Shown here in pieces: positions 37,482 through 47,751 of a DNA stretch of 64,000 nucleotides (position 1 is the first letter of the stretch; each line of letters opens with the position of its first letter). This stretch comes from Chloroflexota bacterium (GTDB lineage: Bacteria; Chloroflexota; Dehalococcoidia; Lucifugimonadales; Lucifugimonadaceae), in assembly GCA_013204555.1 (NCBI GenBank), contig JABMNO010000017.1, positions 1 through 64,000 on the forward strand, given 5' to 3'. A program made the translations under genes and the position numbers. The notes under the pieces are model-generated. The model worked only from the letters and a program-made list of their open reading frames with translations, was not told the origin of the DNA and searched no databases.

Positions 37482-38927
37482 ATGAATGATCTAGAACTGA
37501 TGACGCTTCCGGGTTGGAAGCAGCGCGACATGGTGGTGGGTGGCGAGATTTCATCTCGTGAACTGGTTGAGGCGTCGTTCCGACGCATTGATGCTGTAGA
37601 CGGCCAGTTGCACGCGTTCATTACGCTGGATAAGCACGGCGCGCTTGAGGCTGCGGACGCGGCAGACGCCGCGGTTGCTGCATCGTCAGACCCGGCAGGT
37701 GAACTTGGCCCGTTTCACGGCGTACCGATATCTATCAAGGACCTTGAGCTAACCAAAGGCCTTCGCACCACCCTTGGCTGCAAAGTCTACGAGGAGTGGG
37801 TGCCGGACTATGACTCTACCGTTGTAGAGCGCGTTCGCAAGTCTGGTGCGGTCATCGTTGGGAAGACTCAAACTCCAGAGTTTGGCAATGCCGCTGAGAG
37901 CTACAACAAGGTTGGAGAAGCCACCAACAATCCTTGGAACGTCGAACGGACGGCAGGTGGCTCAAGCGGTGGGGCAGCCGCAAGCGTCGCGGCTGGAATG
38001 GTAAGCATCGCCACCGGCACCGATGGCGGTGGTTCGGTGCGAATTCCGTGCGCATGGAACGGCATCTTTGGGATCAAAGCCACACTTGGCCGAATCCCGC
38101 GCTTCGGCGGCGTCGCCAACCCTGCGCCAAACCAGACATCGTCCAGCGGGCCGATGACGCGCTATGTCAAGGACACCGCGATCATGACGCAGGCGCTATC
38201 GGGCCACGAGGTGCGAGACACAAGTTCGTTGAGAGGGCCTGTGCCAGACTTCCTATCTGGCCTGGGCGATGGCGTGAAAGGGATGAAGATTGGTTGGAGC
38301 ATCAACCTTGGCCTGTCGCCAGCGGAAAAGGACATCGAACAAACGGTGTACGACTCCGCGCTGGCGTTCAAAGAGTTGGGCGCGGACGTAAGTGAAGCAC
38401 CGCTTGAGTTAAAAGTTCCGCCGTTCTCGTACTGGTGGGACGTTTGGACGGGCAATCAGGTGGCGATGTATGGCGATCTGGTCGACTCAAACCGTGAGGA
38501 TTTGATGCCATACACCGTGGCGATGAACGAAGCTGGCCGGCTGCTGACCGCAGCGGACTACGCTCGCGCCCTCAAAAACGCAGAGGTCTTGCGATCGGAC
38601 CTGGCCGCTTACTTTGACGAGTACGATCTGCTCATCCTGCCAACGACGGCGATATCGGCCTACCCACATCAGTCGCCACCCAGCGTTATCGCGGGCCAGG
38701 AGTCTGAGACCTTCGCAGGTATCTCCTACGGCGCTATTCCAACGACGATGGCGTTCAACATCTCATGGAACCCGGCAGCCTCAATGCCGGTTGGGTTCGA
38801 TGGCGATGGGATGCCGATTGGACTTCAGGTAGTCGGGAACCTCCAGGACGAAGCGACCGTATTGCGGGCTTGCGCCGCGTTTGAGCAAGCTCGGCCGTGG
38901 GCAGAGAAGATGCCGCCGGTGAGTTAG
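37482..38927 (+). CDS. Amidase-signature family amidase
   Basis: A 481-residue amidase. The Ser-cisSer-Lys triad is visible: the Lys in GVPISIKDLE, the first Ser in the GGSSGGAAASVAAGM signature and the nucleophile Ser in GTDGGGSVRIPCAWNGIFG. It hydrolyses an amide such as an amino-acid or aryl amide; it is not clearly GatA because no gatB or gatC is nearby. About 50 bases separate it from the SDR pair on the same strand, so the three genes may serve one degradation route. Confidence 0.87.
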   Translation: MNDLELMTLPGWKQRDMVVGGEISSRELVEASFRRIDAVDGQLHAFITLDKHGALEAADAADAAVAASSDPAGELGPFHGVPISIKDLELTKGLRTTLGCKVYEEWVPDYDSTVVERVRKSGAVIVGKTQTPEFGNAAESYNKVGEATNNPWNVERTAGGSSGGAAASVAAGMVSIATGTDGGGSVRIPCAWNGIFGIKATLGRIPRFGGVANPAPNQTSSSGPMTRYVKDTAIMTQALSGHEVRDTSSLRGPVPDFLSGLGDGVKGMKIGWSINLGLSPAEKDIEQTVYDSALAFKELGADVSEAPLELKVPPFSYWWDVWTGNQVAMYGDLVDSNREDLMPYTVAMNEAGRLLTAADYARALKNAEVLRSDLAAYFDEYDLLILPTTAISAYPHQSPPSVIAGQESETFAGISYGAIPTTMAFNISWNPAASMPVGFDGDGMPIGLQVVGNLQDEATVLRACAAFEQARPWAEKMPPVS

Positions 38928-39894
38928 GTGGTGGGGCGATCGCAGCGCCTCTCTTCCCGTTGTGCCTGGTGCGTCGCGGTCCCAATCGTCGTCCCGGACG
39001 CCGGTAGGTGACCCGGGACCCGGGCACGCACTAATCCGGGGTTTGATAGCGCTCCAGCACGCGCCTCAAGACCGGCGTTGGCGAGGGTGTATGGGCGTGA
39101 AGATGTCCTGCGCGTGTGCCTGGATCCCGGATCACTCCGCTAAGGCCTCCGTGTCCGGGAAGACGGGTGGGGTTGGGCGGGACGAGGTTGATTATCGCCA
39201 GTCATGGTGCGGCGTCTGAACGTTCTATCGTTGTCGAACGTTGCCGTATATGACGCTGAGATCCCGGATCGCTCCGGCTTTGGCCTCCGCGTCCGGGATG
39301 ATAGGTGTGGTTGGGCGGAGAAGATGCCGCTGGTGAGTTAGGTGTCATCCTATGCGCGGGATCGGTTTTCCCCGCCGCAGCCCCATAAGGACAGCCACAC
39401 CGGAATCGGCTGTCAGGTCATGTCATCTTGAGCGAAGTGAAGGCGATAGCCGGAACGAAGTCGAAAGATCTGAAGTGCTGGTGGGGCGGATCGTTTCGAT
39501 GGCGAGGATTCATGGCGTCATTACATCTGAGATCTTTCGACGCCACTTTCGTTTCGCTCAAGATGACATAGTGATTGGTGATGCCTCGTGTCATTCTGGC
39601 GAGTAACCGAATTTGGCAGACCATTTGAACGGGACCGACGTTGGGTTCTGCTTGCCGTCGCGCTCAGTCGACGCTGAGATCCCGGATTACTCCGCTTTAG
39701 GCCTTAGCGTCCGGGAAGACGGGTGGGGCCGGCGGAGACGCCGCCGCCAGTCCGTTGGATCGCTAATCTCACACTGCCCTAAACGCGTCGGTAGCCACGT
39801 TCCGAATCATCGGAACGTGGCTACCTTTCCTTTTCCTCAGACGGTGTGCCATCGCGCAGGGTCGTCTCAGAGGATTGCTATTTGCGCAATTCGG
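38928..39894. repeat. Repeat-rich 967-bp gap
   Basis: No convincing gene. It holds three copies of the GATCCCGGAT...GTCCGGGA palindromic repeat (39121-39170, 39252-39300, 39671-39730), a foldback element at 39421-39568 (outer arms TGTCATCTTGAGCGAA/TTCGCTCAAGATGACA, inner arms CGAAAGATCT/AGATCTTTCG) and a perfect 15-bp stem hairpin at 39791-39824 (GTAGCCACGTTCCGA/TCGGAACGTGGCTAC) followed by CTTTCCTTTTCC. The last may help to end transcripts from either side. Confidence 0.75.
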
Positions 39895-42669
39895 CTAGCT
39901 AACCTGTGGAGCGCTTCCACTGTCGCTGGTCAGCTTGAAGCGCTGGACCAGGCTCTTAAGTCCGTCCGCCATGCTTGACAGGGTCTGCGAAGAGGCGACA
40001 ACTTCCTGCACCTGAGCGCCAACTTCCTCACTGGAAGCGGACATCTGCTGTGCTGCGGCCGAGGCCTGCTCGGTCACAGAGGAGATGCCGTCGATTGACT
40101 TCTGAACTTCTGTACTACTCGTGCTCATCTGGTCAGCGGCAGTGGTGTTCTGCTCTGTGATCGTTTTGACCGTCTCAATTGTTCGAACCATCTCGTCGGC
40201 TGATGCGGATACTTGTTCCGCGGCCGCTGAGATTTGTTCGATCTGACTGGTCACACCAGAAACTGCACCCTGGATTTCTTCAAGAGCTTCACCTGAGCTT
40301 GTCGCAAGAGCGGAGCCTGCCTCCACTTCACCACCGGCCTGTTCAGCGGCCAGAACGGAGCGTTCAACACCGTTCTGGACGCCCTGGATCAGATCGCTAA
40401 TCTCTTTGGTGGCGTCGGTGACTCGTTCCGCAAGTGTGCGGACTTCGTCAGCGACAACTGCGAAACCACGGCCCTGCTCACCGGCACGTGCGGCCTCAAT
40501 GGCTGCGTTGAGTGCCAGCAGGTTTGTCTGGGCTGCGATGTCATCAATGACACCAATGATCTTTCCAATTTCTGCAGACTGTTCGCCAAGTGCCCGAATC
40601 TCAACCGCAGCGGATTCCACTGCTGACGTGATTCGTTCCATGCCCTCAACGGTCTGTCGGACGGTTGCGAGACCACCCTCAGCTGCCTCATTTGCCGCAC
40701 GTGCGCCATCGGTGGCGGCCTGTGCGTTCGTGGCAACTTCTTCACTGCCGGAAGAGACCTGTGAAACTATCTCAGTGGCAATGTTGATGCTCTGGGTCTG
40801 CTGCCTGCTGCCTTCCGACACTGAGTCGATTGCTGAGGCAAGCTGTGTGACCGCGCCCATCGTCTCCTCAACGCCGTTGCGCTGGTCGACGGAGCCCGAG
40901 GCGATTTCCTGCGCAGCAGTAGCGATGCCGTTGGTGCCGTCGCCTGCCTGACCGGCGGACGATGCGAGCTCGGCACTGGCGGATGCCAGTTCTCCAGCTG
41001 TGTTGGTTACTTCGCCGATAACATCGGCTACACCGGCGACCATCCTGTTGAATGACTCGCCAGCTTCATCGAGCTTGTCTGACATGTCGTTGAACGCATT
41101 TGCGATCTGACCAACTTCGTCCTTTGACGAGTTGTCGACGCGCTTGAGGTCAAAGTTGACCCGAGCGCCCAGATCACCACTTTCAACGGTGCCCAGTGAG
41201 GTGACCAGTTGAGGAATCGCTTGCGTGCTCATCATCTGCGCTGCTTCCGCAACTCTTATTAGAGCGTTAACAATCGTCTTCTTGACGAACCAGATGATGC
41301 CAGCCAGGACGAACAGGCTGATGATGATCAGAATGATCTCCAACCGCTTCAAGTCTGAAACTACGCCCTGTGCCTCGTCGGAAACCAGACTCACGTTGGT
41401 GTTGGCCTGGCCAAACAGCGCTGGGGCTGAGGCTGAAAGGGCTGAGAGCGCGTCCAAAACCGAAGGGTCGAAGGTCTCCACGGCGTGTAGATCTGCCTTG
41501 TAGTCGGCCCAAACGGTGTCAACGCTGTCAAGGGTGGAGAGAACTGCAGGATTAGAAGTTCCCAAAAGTCCGCGGCTTGGGTCGCCAGACCTGAGACCAG
41601 CCTGTACAGCGTCGAACGTGTCAGCCTGTGCCCACAGTTCTTCTGAGATATCCGCTCGTTCGGCATCCGTCTCAGCAGCAAGGTATTCATTCGCAAGGTA
41701 CGCAACTCTGTAAGCGCGCATTCTCTGGCCACCAGCAGAGTCGAGGTCCACGAGTGACACCTGTGAGGTGTTCATTGTGGTTACGGTTGCTGCAGTGGTC
41801 CCAAATAGACCGTTTGCTCTGTGATCAAGGTCAATGAGTGCAGTTTCAGAGTCTGATCCCTGATTGAGGATCAACTCAAGATCATGCTCAAATTGGACGT
41901 ACGTTGCATCCACATCATCCAATTTGGCCAGTATCGCTGTATCGGATGTGCCCTTGAGTCCGCGGGCGGTATCGCCTGAGCGAAGTCCAGCCTGAACGGC
42001 CTCAAAATCAGCCATAGTAGAGCGAAGTCCTGCGGCCAGTTCTGGTTTTTCACCAGCGGATGCATCTGCGAATGAATTCGCCTCAAATGCCATCCTGAAG
42101 ACACGCATGCGCTGCGCACCAGCCTGGTCGATATCAATAGCGCTCACCTGTGAGGAGTTTTGCGCTCCTACAACGGCGGCGGCGTTTGAAAACACGCTGC
42201 CCACGGAGCCGTTTACACGCCCCAGAGCTTCCATCGCTTCGGTGTCTGATCCAAGGACGGTCTCAAGATTGCTCTTGTATACCGTCCACTGGTCGTTGAC
42301 GACTGCAAGCTGATCGATGATCCCCTGGTCAGACGTACCAGAAAGATTAAATTGAGCGTCGCCGGCTGCAAGGCCTGCCTGAACCTGGTCAAATTGACCG
42401 ATGGTGGCGTTGAGCTCTTCCGCAATTGCAGGCCTGGCGGCTGCGTCTGCACGATTGAACTCATTGGCCAGCGTAGCCGTTTTAAACGTACGCATTCTCT
42501 GTGCACCGGCCTGGTTGACCATTGGAGCACTACCGTCAAGACTTCCAAACGCGTTGAAGTTCAACACGACGGTCAAAGCGAGCAGACCGAACATCACTGC
42601 GAGTGCAGCAATGATCTTGTTCTGAATCGAATTGGCCAGGAAGTTGTCATTCAGTGAACTAAAATTCAC
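39895..42669 (-). CDS. Large methyl-accepting chemotaxis protein with three PilJ-like sensor repeats
   Basis: A 924-residue chemoreceptor. After a short N-terminus and one membrane helix ([20 protein letters not shown]), the periplasmic part has three homologous units of about 150 residues, each starting with a QAGAQRMR(T/V)F or [10 protein letters not shown] motif like the PilJ / type IV pili sensor domain. A second membrane helix ([16 protein letters not shown]) and HAMP segment follow near 520-570, then a full cytoplasmic signalling domain with the hairpin tip [23 protein letters not shown] 42669 with AGGGGG upstream is the likely start; an 80-residue upstream extension of the frame has no signal or family features. 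No che genes are in the window. Confidence 0.88.
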   Translation of the reverse strand: MNFSSLNDNFLANSIQNKIIAALAVMFGLLALTVVLNFNAFGSLDGSAPMVNQAGAQRMRTFKTATLANEFNRADAAARPAIAEELNATIGQFDQVQAGLAAGDAQFNLSGTSDQGIIDQLAVVNDQWTVYKSNLETVLGSDTEAMEALGRVNGSVGSVFSNAAAVVGAQNSSQVSAIDIDQAGAQRMRVFRMAFEANSFADASAGEKPELAAGLRSTMADFEAVQAGLRSGDTARGLKGTSDTAILAKLDDVDATYVQFEHDLELILNQGSDSETALIDLDHRANGLFGTTAATVTTMNTSQVSLVDLDSAGGQRMRAYRVAYLANEYLAAETDAERADISEELWAQADTFDAVQAGLRSGDPSRGLLGTSNPAVLSTLDSVDTVWADYKADLHAVETFDPSVLDALSALSASAPALFGQANTNVSLVSDEAQGVVSDLKRLEIILIIISLFVLAGIIWFVKKTIVNALIRVAEAAQMMSTQAIPQLVTSLGTVESGDLGARVNFDLKRVDNSSKDEVGQIANAFNDMSDKLDEAGESFNRMVAGVADVIGEVTNTAGELASASAELASSAGQAGDGTNGIATAAQEIASGSVDQRNGVEETMGAVTQLASAIDSVSEGSRQQTQSINIATEIVSQVSSGSEEVATNAQAATDGARAANEAAEGGLATVRQTVEGMERITSAVESAAVEIRALGEQSAEIGKIIGVIDDIAAQTNLLALNAAIEAARAGEQGRGFAVVADEVRTLAERVTDATKEISDLIQGVQNGVERSVLAAEQAGGEVEAGSALATSSGEALEEIQGAVSGVTSQIEQISAAAEQVSASADEMVRTIETVKTITEQNTTAADQMSTSSTEVQKSIDGISSVTEQASAAAQQMSASSEEVGAQVQEVVASSQTLSSMADGLKSLVQRFKLTSDSGSAPQVS

Positions 42670-43173
42670 TTGATTCCCCCTGATTTTCAACTGGGCGTCT
42701 CTTCTCATCTGGAAAAGATTGCAGCTTGCCCCTGAATAATGTGTTCGCCAGCGGCTACCGTTCTGGCGGACATTTGCCCACAAGGTGAATATTCGATCTC
42801 TTGCCCAACCATCAGGTGTGAAATACGAGGCGTCACCGCTAATCAAGTTAGGTTGACGATAGCGGTTGTGATTCCGGCTTCTTACGAAAAGAACGGGGGT
42901 AATCGACACCCTGGTTGGGTGGCGAGGCTCAGGCGTGGGTGGGGCGATTCACTGTTTTGATACCCCATTCAGATACGATCTTGATGTTCAAGTCAGCCGC
43001 TTCTGAAAAATTGGACTCGGCGGCAATGCGGGCGGTTCAATCGACAGATTTGGCCCTCCATTTCATTTGGCGAAACCAATCTGAGTGGCGCGGGCGAGTC
43101 TTCCAGCGCATAATTCAACGCTGAAAAACAGAATTGCGACGCGGCAAATGATCGAAAAAAAAGGATCAGAATA
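42670..43173. other. Divergent intergenic region
   Basis: 504 bases between the chemoreceptor and the first enolase-family gene. I see no gene and no clear repeat; it should carry both promoters. An A-rich run followed by AAGGATC lies just before the TTG at 43174. Confidence 0.5.
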
Positions 43174-44481
43174 TTGGTAGATAATCCGGGAGAATCCAGC
43201 TCACTCGATAGCGTAAATACCGCTTCTAGCCCTTCTGACCTGCGCATAACGGATATGCGGATTGCCGCGGTAGGGCAGGGCAACTGGCGCTGGCCAATCA
43301 TCAAGCTCTACACCAACCAGGGCCTGGTGGGTCTGGGCGAAGTTAGAGACGGGGCGAGCGCTCGCTATGCCCTCATGTTGAAAAGCAGGTTGCTTGGCGA
43401 GAATCCCTGTGACATTGACCGCCTTTTCCGCAAGATCAAGCAGTTTGGCGGTCACGGTCGGTTGGGTGGTGGCGTCTGCGGCGTGGAGATGGCACTTTGC
43501 GATCTCGCAGGTAAGGCATACGGCGTACCTGCCTACATGCTGGCCGGTGGCAAGTATCGTGACAAGATCAAGGTCTATGCCGATACTCCGTCCCTGAAAG
43601 ACCCGGAAGAGATGGGCAAGGCACTAAAAGGCCGCATGGACCGTGGATTCGAGTTCCTCAAGATGGACATCGGCGCGTGGATCGCTGAGCCGCACGAAGG
43701 CGGCGTGGTCAACAAGGCCGTAATGGCGGAGTCTGCCTCAGTGATGCACCCCTTCACCGGAATCCAGGTCAGCGACTACGGAATCTCCAAGATGCAGGAG
43801 TACGTTGAGGTAGTCCGAAACATCATCGGCTACGAAGTCCCGCTGGCGTCCGACCACTTTGGCCACATGGGCGTTGAGAACTGCATCCGTATTGGCAAAG
43901 CGCTCGACCAGTTCACGCTGGCCTGGTACGAAGACATGATCCCGTGGCAGTTCGTGGACCAGTGGAAGCGGCTCAAAGATGCCGTAGAAACACCCGTCGC
44001 TACAGGTGAGGACATCTACCTCAAAGAGGGATTCGAGCCGCTGGTCGATGCCCGTGCAATCTCAGTCGCTCATCCTGACCTCGCAACCTCCGGCGGCATC
44101 CTTGAGACGAAGCGAATTGCCGACTACTGCTACGAGGCTGGAATCTCCGTCGCACTGCACCAGGCTGGCTCGCCGGTAGTTGCAATGGCCAACGTTCACT
44201 GCGCCGCAGCGATCGATAACTTCGTCGCTCTGGAAATGCACTCAGTCGACAACCCGTGGTGGGATGATCTGGTGGACGTTGTCGGACAGGATGGCCCAAT
44301 GATCCAGGATGGCTACATCAAGCTCCCGGAAGCCCCCGGACTGGGCATCGAGCTCAACGAAGAAGCCATCGAGGCTCACCTGAACGAAGAGCCAACAAAC
44401 TTCAGCGTCTACCCCGGAGGCCTGTTCAAGCCAACCGACGAGTGGGATTCACTGGACGCGCACGATAGGGCCTGGAGTTAG
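43174..44481 (+). CDS. Mandelate racemase/muconate lactonizing enzyme-like protein (enolase superfamily), copy 1
   Basis: A 435-residue enolase-superfamily enzyme. The N-terminal capping domain ends with FGGHGRLGGGVCGVEMALCDLA. The barrel has the Lys strand FLKMDIGAW, the Asp ligand in PLASDHFGHMG, Glu ligands in AWYEDMIPW and VATGEDIYL, and a His in VALHQAGSPV. This set fits the MR subgroup, whose members dehydrate or racemise sugar acids. The substrate is not clear. TTG start with AAGGATC upstream. It is on the opposite strand from the next two enolase paralogues. Confidence 0.82.
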   Translation: MVDNPGESSSLDSVNTASSPSDLRITDMRIAAVGQGNWRWPIIKLYTNQGLVGLGEVRDGASARYALMLKSRLLGENPCDIDRLFRKIKQFGGHGRLGGGVCGVEMALCDLAGKAYGVPAYMLAGGKYRDKIKVYADTPSLKDPEEMGKALKGRMDRGFEFLKMDIGAWIAEPHEGGVVNKAVMAESASVMHPFTGIQVSDYGISKMQEYVEVVRNIIGYEVPLASDHFGHMGVENCIRIGKALDQFTLAWYEDMIPWQFVDQWKRLKDAVETPVATGEDIYLKEGFEPLVDARAISVAHPDLATSGGILETKRIADYCYEAGISVALHQAGSPVVAMANVHCAAAIDNFVALEMHSVDNPWWDDLVDVVGQDGPMIQDGYIKLPEAPGLGIELNEEAIEAHLNEEPTNFSVYPGGLFKPTDEWDSLDAHDRAWS

Positions 44482-44492
44482 AATAGTTGACG

Positions 44493-44524
44493 CCGTGGGG
44501 GCACGTTGCAAAGTGCCCCTACGG
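44493..44524. repeat. Near-perfect 32-bp palindrome
   Basis: Same family as 47332-47365, with the centre GCACGTTGCA kept and two mismatches between the arms. It lies 12 bases after the enolase copy 1 stop. Confidence 0.75.
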
Positions 44525-44600
44525 TCAGCCCAAATGCGCCGTCTAAATAGCGGGGAGTCGCATACTTTCATCCACCGGACGCACTTCATCGCGCGTCAGG

Positions 44601-45749
44601 CTAACCCTCGATCAGATCTGGATTAATCTCTACGCCCAGACCTGGGCCCTGCGGTACGCTCATGTAGCCGTCGGACTCGATTTGGGGTGCGTTGCTCATG
44701 ATTGCGAACTTGTGCCGGTAGTCTCCAATTGGCGGGTCGTGGAGTAGCTCCATGAACGGTGCGTGCGGCCATGACGCTACCAGGTGCATGTGGGCAATCA
44801 CACCGATGCCGCCACCACCGTGGTGCGGGACGATCTTCTTGCCGTATAACTCAGCCAACGTGCCTATTTTGCGCAGGTTGGTAATGCCGCCCAACACCAT
44901 GCTTTCCGGCTGCAGTACGTCGTAGACATTGTTCTCAACCATCGTTACGAAATCACTCATGAGCGTGTTGTTCTCGCCGCCCGCAATCCGGATGTTCACG
45001 TTTGAATTGAGATCGGCGATCTCACGGTAATGGTGGCGCAGTATTGGCTCTTCCAACCAGTACACATCCAGATCTTCCAGCGCCAGGGCCGTATCGAGCG
45101 CTCGCTGAATATCCCACTGGATTCCGGGCTGCCATTCGCCACTTGATTGCGCCTGGTTGCCATCGACCAGAATCGTCATCTTGTCGCCAATCGCATCTCG
45201 CACGGTTTCAACGACGCGAATGTCTTCCTCGAGAGTCTCGTGATGCAGACGCAACTTGATCGCACGCCAGCCCTGTTGGACCAGCGCTGTGGCCATTTCG
45301 GCCCGCTCTTCTGGCGTTGAGAGCCGGATCATGCTGGCGTAGGGGATGACCCTGTCTTTTCCGCCGCCAAATACCTTATACAGCGGCTGATCGCATGCCT
45401 TGCCGATCAGGTCCCACAGAGCCATGTCGATTCCCGCTACGCCCTGGTACGCGAGCTCCGGAACGTAGTAACGCAGGGCATGCGTGTGCTGTTCCACATC
45501 GAACGGGTCTTTGCCGACGAGGTACTCATTTGCCGCGGCCAGGAACTGAGGATTTATCGCTGGTCCGATGCCAACCAGTCCCTGATCCGTGTGCACTTCG
45601 ACGTAAGAGCCGCCGCCAACGGTGATGTTCATCATCACGCCGGGATTCCATGCCGCCTCAATTCCACCAATTTCCTCGGCAACTCGCAGGTTGACCAGGC
45701 GGACATCTGTGATTTTCAAGCGGGGATTGTCAGCCAACAGAGACCTCAT
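44601..45749 (-). CDS. Mandelate racemase/muconate lactonizing enzyme-like protein (enolase superfamily), copy 2
   Basis: A 382-residue enolase-superfamily enzyme. Key parts: GVAGIDMALWDLIGKACDQP, the Lys strand WRAIKLRLHH, the Asp ligand in ILVDGNQAQ, Glu ligands in YWLEEPILRHH and RIAGGENN, and a His in KIVPHHGGGG. The overall pattern is that of acid-sugar dehydratases or related racemases. It is divergent from the FAD oxidoreductase gene at 45910, and the two may share a control region. Confidence 0.82.
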   Translation of the reverse strand: MRSLLADNPRLKITDVRLVNLRVAEEIGGIEAAWNPGVMMNITVGGGSYVEVHTDQGLVGIGPAINPQFLAAANEYLVGKDPFDVEQHTHALRYYVPELAYQGVAGIDMALWDLIGKACDQPLYKVFGGGKDRVIPYASMIRLSTPEERAEMATALVQQGWRAIKLRLHHETLEEDIRVVETVRDAIGDKMTILVDGNQAQSSGEWQPGIQWDIQRALDTALALEDLDVYWLEEPILRHHYREIADLNSNVNIRIAGGENNTLMSDFVTMVENNVYDVLQPESMVLGGITNLRKIGTLAELYGKKIVPHHGGGGIGVIAHMHLVASWPHAPFMELLHDPPIGDYRHKFAIMSNAPQIESDGYMSVPQGPGLGVEINPDLIEG

Positions 45750-45828
45750 TTTCGTGATCGGAATAATGTTGTCCGGCGACTTTACATGACCGGAGAGGTG
45801 GATGCGCGATGAGTTTTCAGGATTGCTG

Positions 45829-45849
45829 GTGCGGGCTGGAAGCCCGCAC
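45829..45849. repeat. Hairpin between divergent genes
   Basis: GTGCGGGCT and AGCCCGCAC form a perfect 9-bp stem with a three-base loop in the 160-bp space between enolase copy 2 and the FAD oxidoreductase. It is either a dispersed repeat or an operator; a regulator gene is not near. Confidence 0.5.
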
Positions 45850-45909
45850 TACGCCGGGTTGTGCGGCGCGTTGGTGCATGTGGAACAGGGCATTCGGTAA
45901 CCTACGCCG

Positions 45910-47079
45910 ATGACCAATCAAACTCACGATGTAATCGTTGTTGGCGGCGGCGTGATGGGCTGCGCTACGCTGTATTACCTGACACAACTAGGGGTTACCG
46001 ACGCGCTTCTGATTGAGCGCGAAGGCCTTGCTTCAGGCACCACCGGCCGATCCGCCGCCATTCTTCGCTCGCACTACTCCAATGAAGTGACGACTCTGAT
46101 GTCGATGTACGGGCGCGATGTGATCGCGAACTTCGAGGATGTTGTTGGCGAGCCCGGTGGCTTCGTGAAGACGGGCTACTTTTTCCTGGTTAGCGAGGAG
46201 CGGGCCGAGGGCTTGCGCAAGAATGTGGCGTTGGGGCAACGACTGGGCCTCCACACCGAAGCGATTTCCCCTGATACAGCTCGAGAACTGATGCCTGACG
46301 GCTTCGATCTGGATGGCGTCGCAACTGTGGCGCATGAGCCGGAGTCCGGGTACGCGGACAGTTCGGCGGTGACGACCGGGTTCGCCAATGCCGCCAGACG
46401 GGCAGGGGGGACCATCAGCATTGGACACCCCGTATCGGAGTTACTTGTTGAGGGTGGGAAGATCGTTGGTGTAGCTACCGCGGACGAAAGAATTTACGCC
46501 GACCGAGTGGTTCTCTGTGGCGGTCCATGGACGAACGATCTGTTGATGACCGTGGGAGCGCCGCTGCCGTTGGAGTTCGTGCGTCATCAGGTGATCGTGC
46601 TTCGCAGGCCACTCGACCGCTTGCCGACGCTGCCCACGGTGGCCGATGAGCCAGGCGGTTACTCATTCCGGCCCGATAGCTCAGACACAACGCTGGTCAC
46701 AATCAAAGAAGACCCCGCAGATCGGGAAACATATAACCGAAACGTGGATTCCAGCGTGGCCGCTACGGCACTGGAAGTTATGGCGAAGCGTCACGCAGCG
46801 TTTGCCGATGCAGGGTGGGATGGCGGATGGTCCGGCCTGTTCACCATCACGCCAGACTGGCACCCCGTCATCGATGAGGTTCCGGGCGTGGATGGCCTTT
46901 TCGTGGGCGCTGGTTTCAGCGGGCATGGCTTCAAAATGTCGCCAGCAATAGGACGCGCGTTGGCTGAGATGGCAGTTGATGGTGCAAGCCACTCGATAGA
47001 CGCGTCACCACTGCGATTTACACGGTTCGCAGAGGATGACCTCATCCAGTCATCGTACGGGGCAAGCGTGTTCGCGTAG
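45910..47079 (+). CDS. FAD-dependent oxidoreductase, DAO family (sarcosine oxidase beta/glycine oxidase-like)
   Basis: A 389-residue flavoenzyme. The FAD site is VIVVGGGVMGCATLYYLTQL. The segment GLASGTTGRSAAILRSHY is typical of the sarcosine and dimethylglycine oxidase group. The C-terminal FAD-binding part is WSGLFTITPDWHPVIDEVPG and GAGFSGHGFKMSPAIGRALA. It probably oxidises a secondary amine or amino acid. No alpha, gamma or delta sarcosine oxidase subunits are adjacent, so a monomeric or unrelated partner form is likely. ATG 45910. Confidence 0.85.
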   Translation: MTNQTHDVIVVGGGVMGCATLYYLTQLGVTDALLIEREGLASGTTGRSAAILRSHYSNEVTTLMSMYGRDVIANFEDVVGEPGGFVKTGYFFLVSEERAEGLRKNVALGQRLGLHTEAISPDTARELMPDGFDLDGVATVAHEPESGYADSSAVTTGFANAARRAGGTISIGHPVSELLVEGGKIVGVATADERIYADRVVLCGGPWTNDLLMTVGAPLPLEFVRHQVIVLRRPLDRLPTLPTVADEPGGYSFRPDSSDTTLVTIKEDPADRETYNRNVDSSVAATALEVMAKRHAAFADAGWDGGWSGLFTITPDWHPVIDEVPGVDGLFVGAGFSGHGFKMSPAIGRALAEMAVDGASHSIDASPLRFTRFAEDDLIQSSYGASVFA

Positions 47080-47400
47080 CGCGGTTGGCGTACGACAAGC
47101 GTCAACAGCACACATCCCGTCACACGCAGGGGCGGCTGCGATAGCTGTGCCCGATGGGATATTTGGCGCAATGGGTGCGATCAACGTCGCAATTGTTCCC
47201 ATGCGGCGCAGGGTACGCTCCGTGGTTGATGCTGATTGGTCGTCGACCGGGCGTGCAGCTACCGCAGACACCCCTACGCGGTTTACCCGCGCATCAAGGG
47301 ACAACACCACCCGCCACTCGGCACGCTGCCTACCGTAGGGGCACGTTGCAACGTGCCCCTACGGTGGGGAGAAGCATCGCTATGAATTCGGCTCGCCTGA
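47080..47400. repeat. Repeat-bearing gap with a perfect 34-bp palindrome
   Basis: The perfect palindrome is at 47332-47365 (ACCGTAGGGGCACGTTG and its complement). At about 47127-47150 there is an inverted relative of the string found in the 117-bp tandem units at the start of the window. No gene is visible. Confidence 0.8.
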
Positions 47401-47751
47401 CTATTCAAACTCCCTCAGTTGGCGTATCTCAACAAACCCGCCGTCTGGGATGTTTGGCATCTTTGACGCCCAGACCGCTGCCTCTTCGTCGTTGTCGGCC
47501 TCGATCGTATAGAAGCCACCGAGCTGTTCTTTCGTCTCTGCAAATGGGCCATCAGAGGCGATCGCGCCGCTGGCGTCGCGGACGATGCGTGCCGTTGACG
47601 CGGGCTGCAACGCCTCGCCGCCTAGCATTTTTCCGGATTCACGAAGGTCATTGGTGTAGCTGAACCAGCGACCCATATTTTCCTCCATCTCTTCAGGAGT
47701 GAGGTTCATGTAGGTGGATTCGTCTGAGTAGATTAGAAGTGCGTAGCGCAT
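47401..47751 (-). CDS. YCII/DGPF-domain protein
   Basis: A 116-residue ferredoxin-like-fold protein of the YCII-related DGPF family. It begins MRYALLIYSDES and has the signature DGPFAETKEQLGGFYTIEAD followed by NDEEAAVWASKMP. Family members are often encoded beside ECF sigma factors, but none is here. Function unknown. ATG 47751 is preferred over ATG 47763 because family proteins begin at this point. Confidence 0.82.
   Translation of the reverse strand: MRYALLIYSDESTYMNLTPEEMEENMGRWFSYTNDLRESGKMLGGEALQPASTARIVRDASGAIASDGPFAETKEQLGGFYTIEADNDEEAAVWASKMPNIPDGGFVEIRQLREFE

Noticed and set aside
42670-42909. 80-residue N-terminal extension of the chemoreceptor
   Set aside because: GTG 42669 has a strong Shine-Dalgarno site and is followed closely by the first membrane helix, as expected for a chemoreceptor. 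The extension has no signal or family features.
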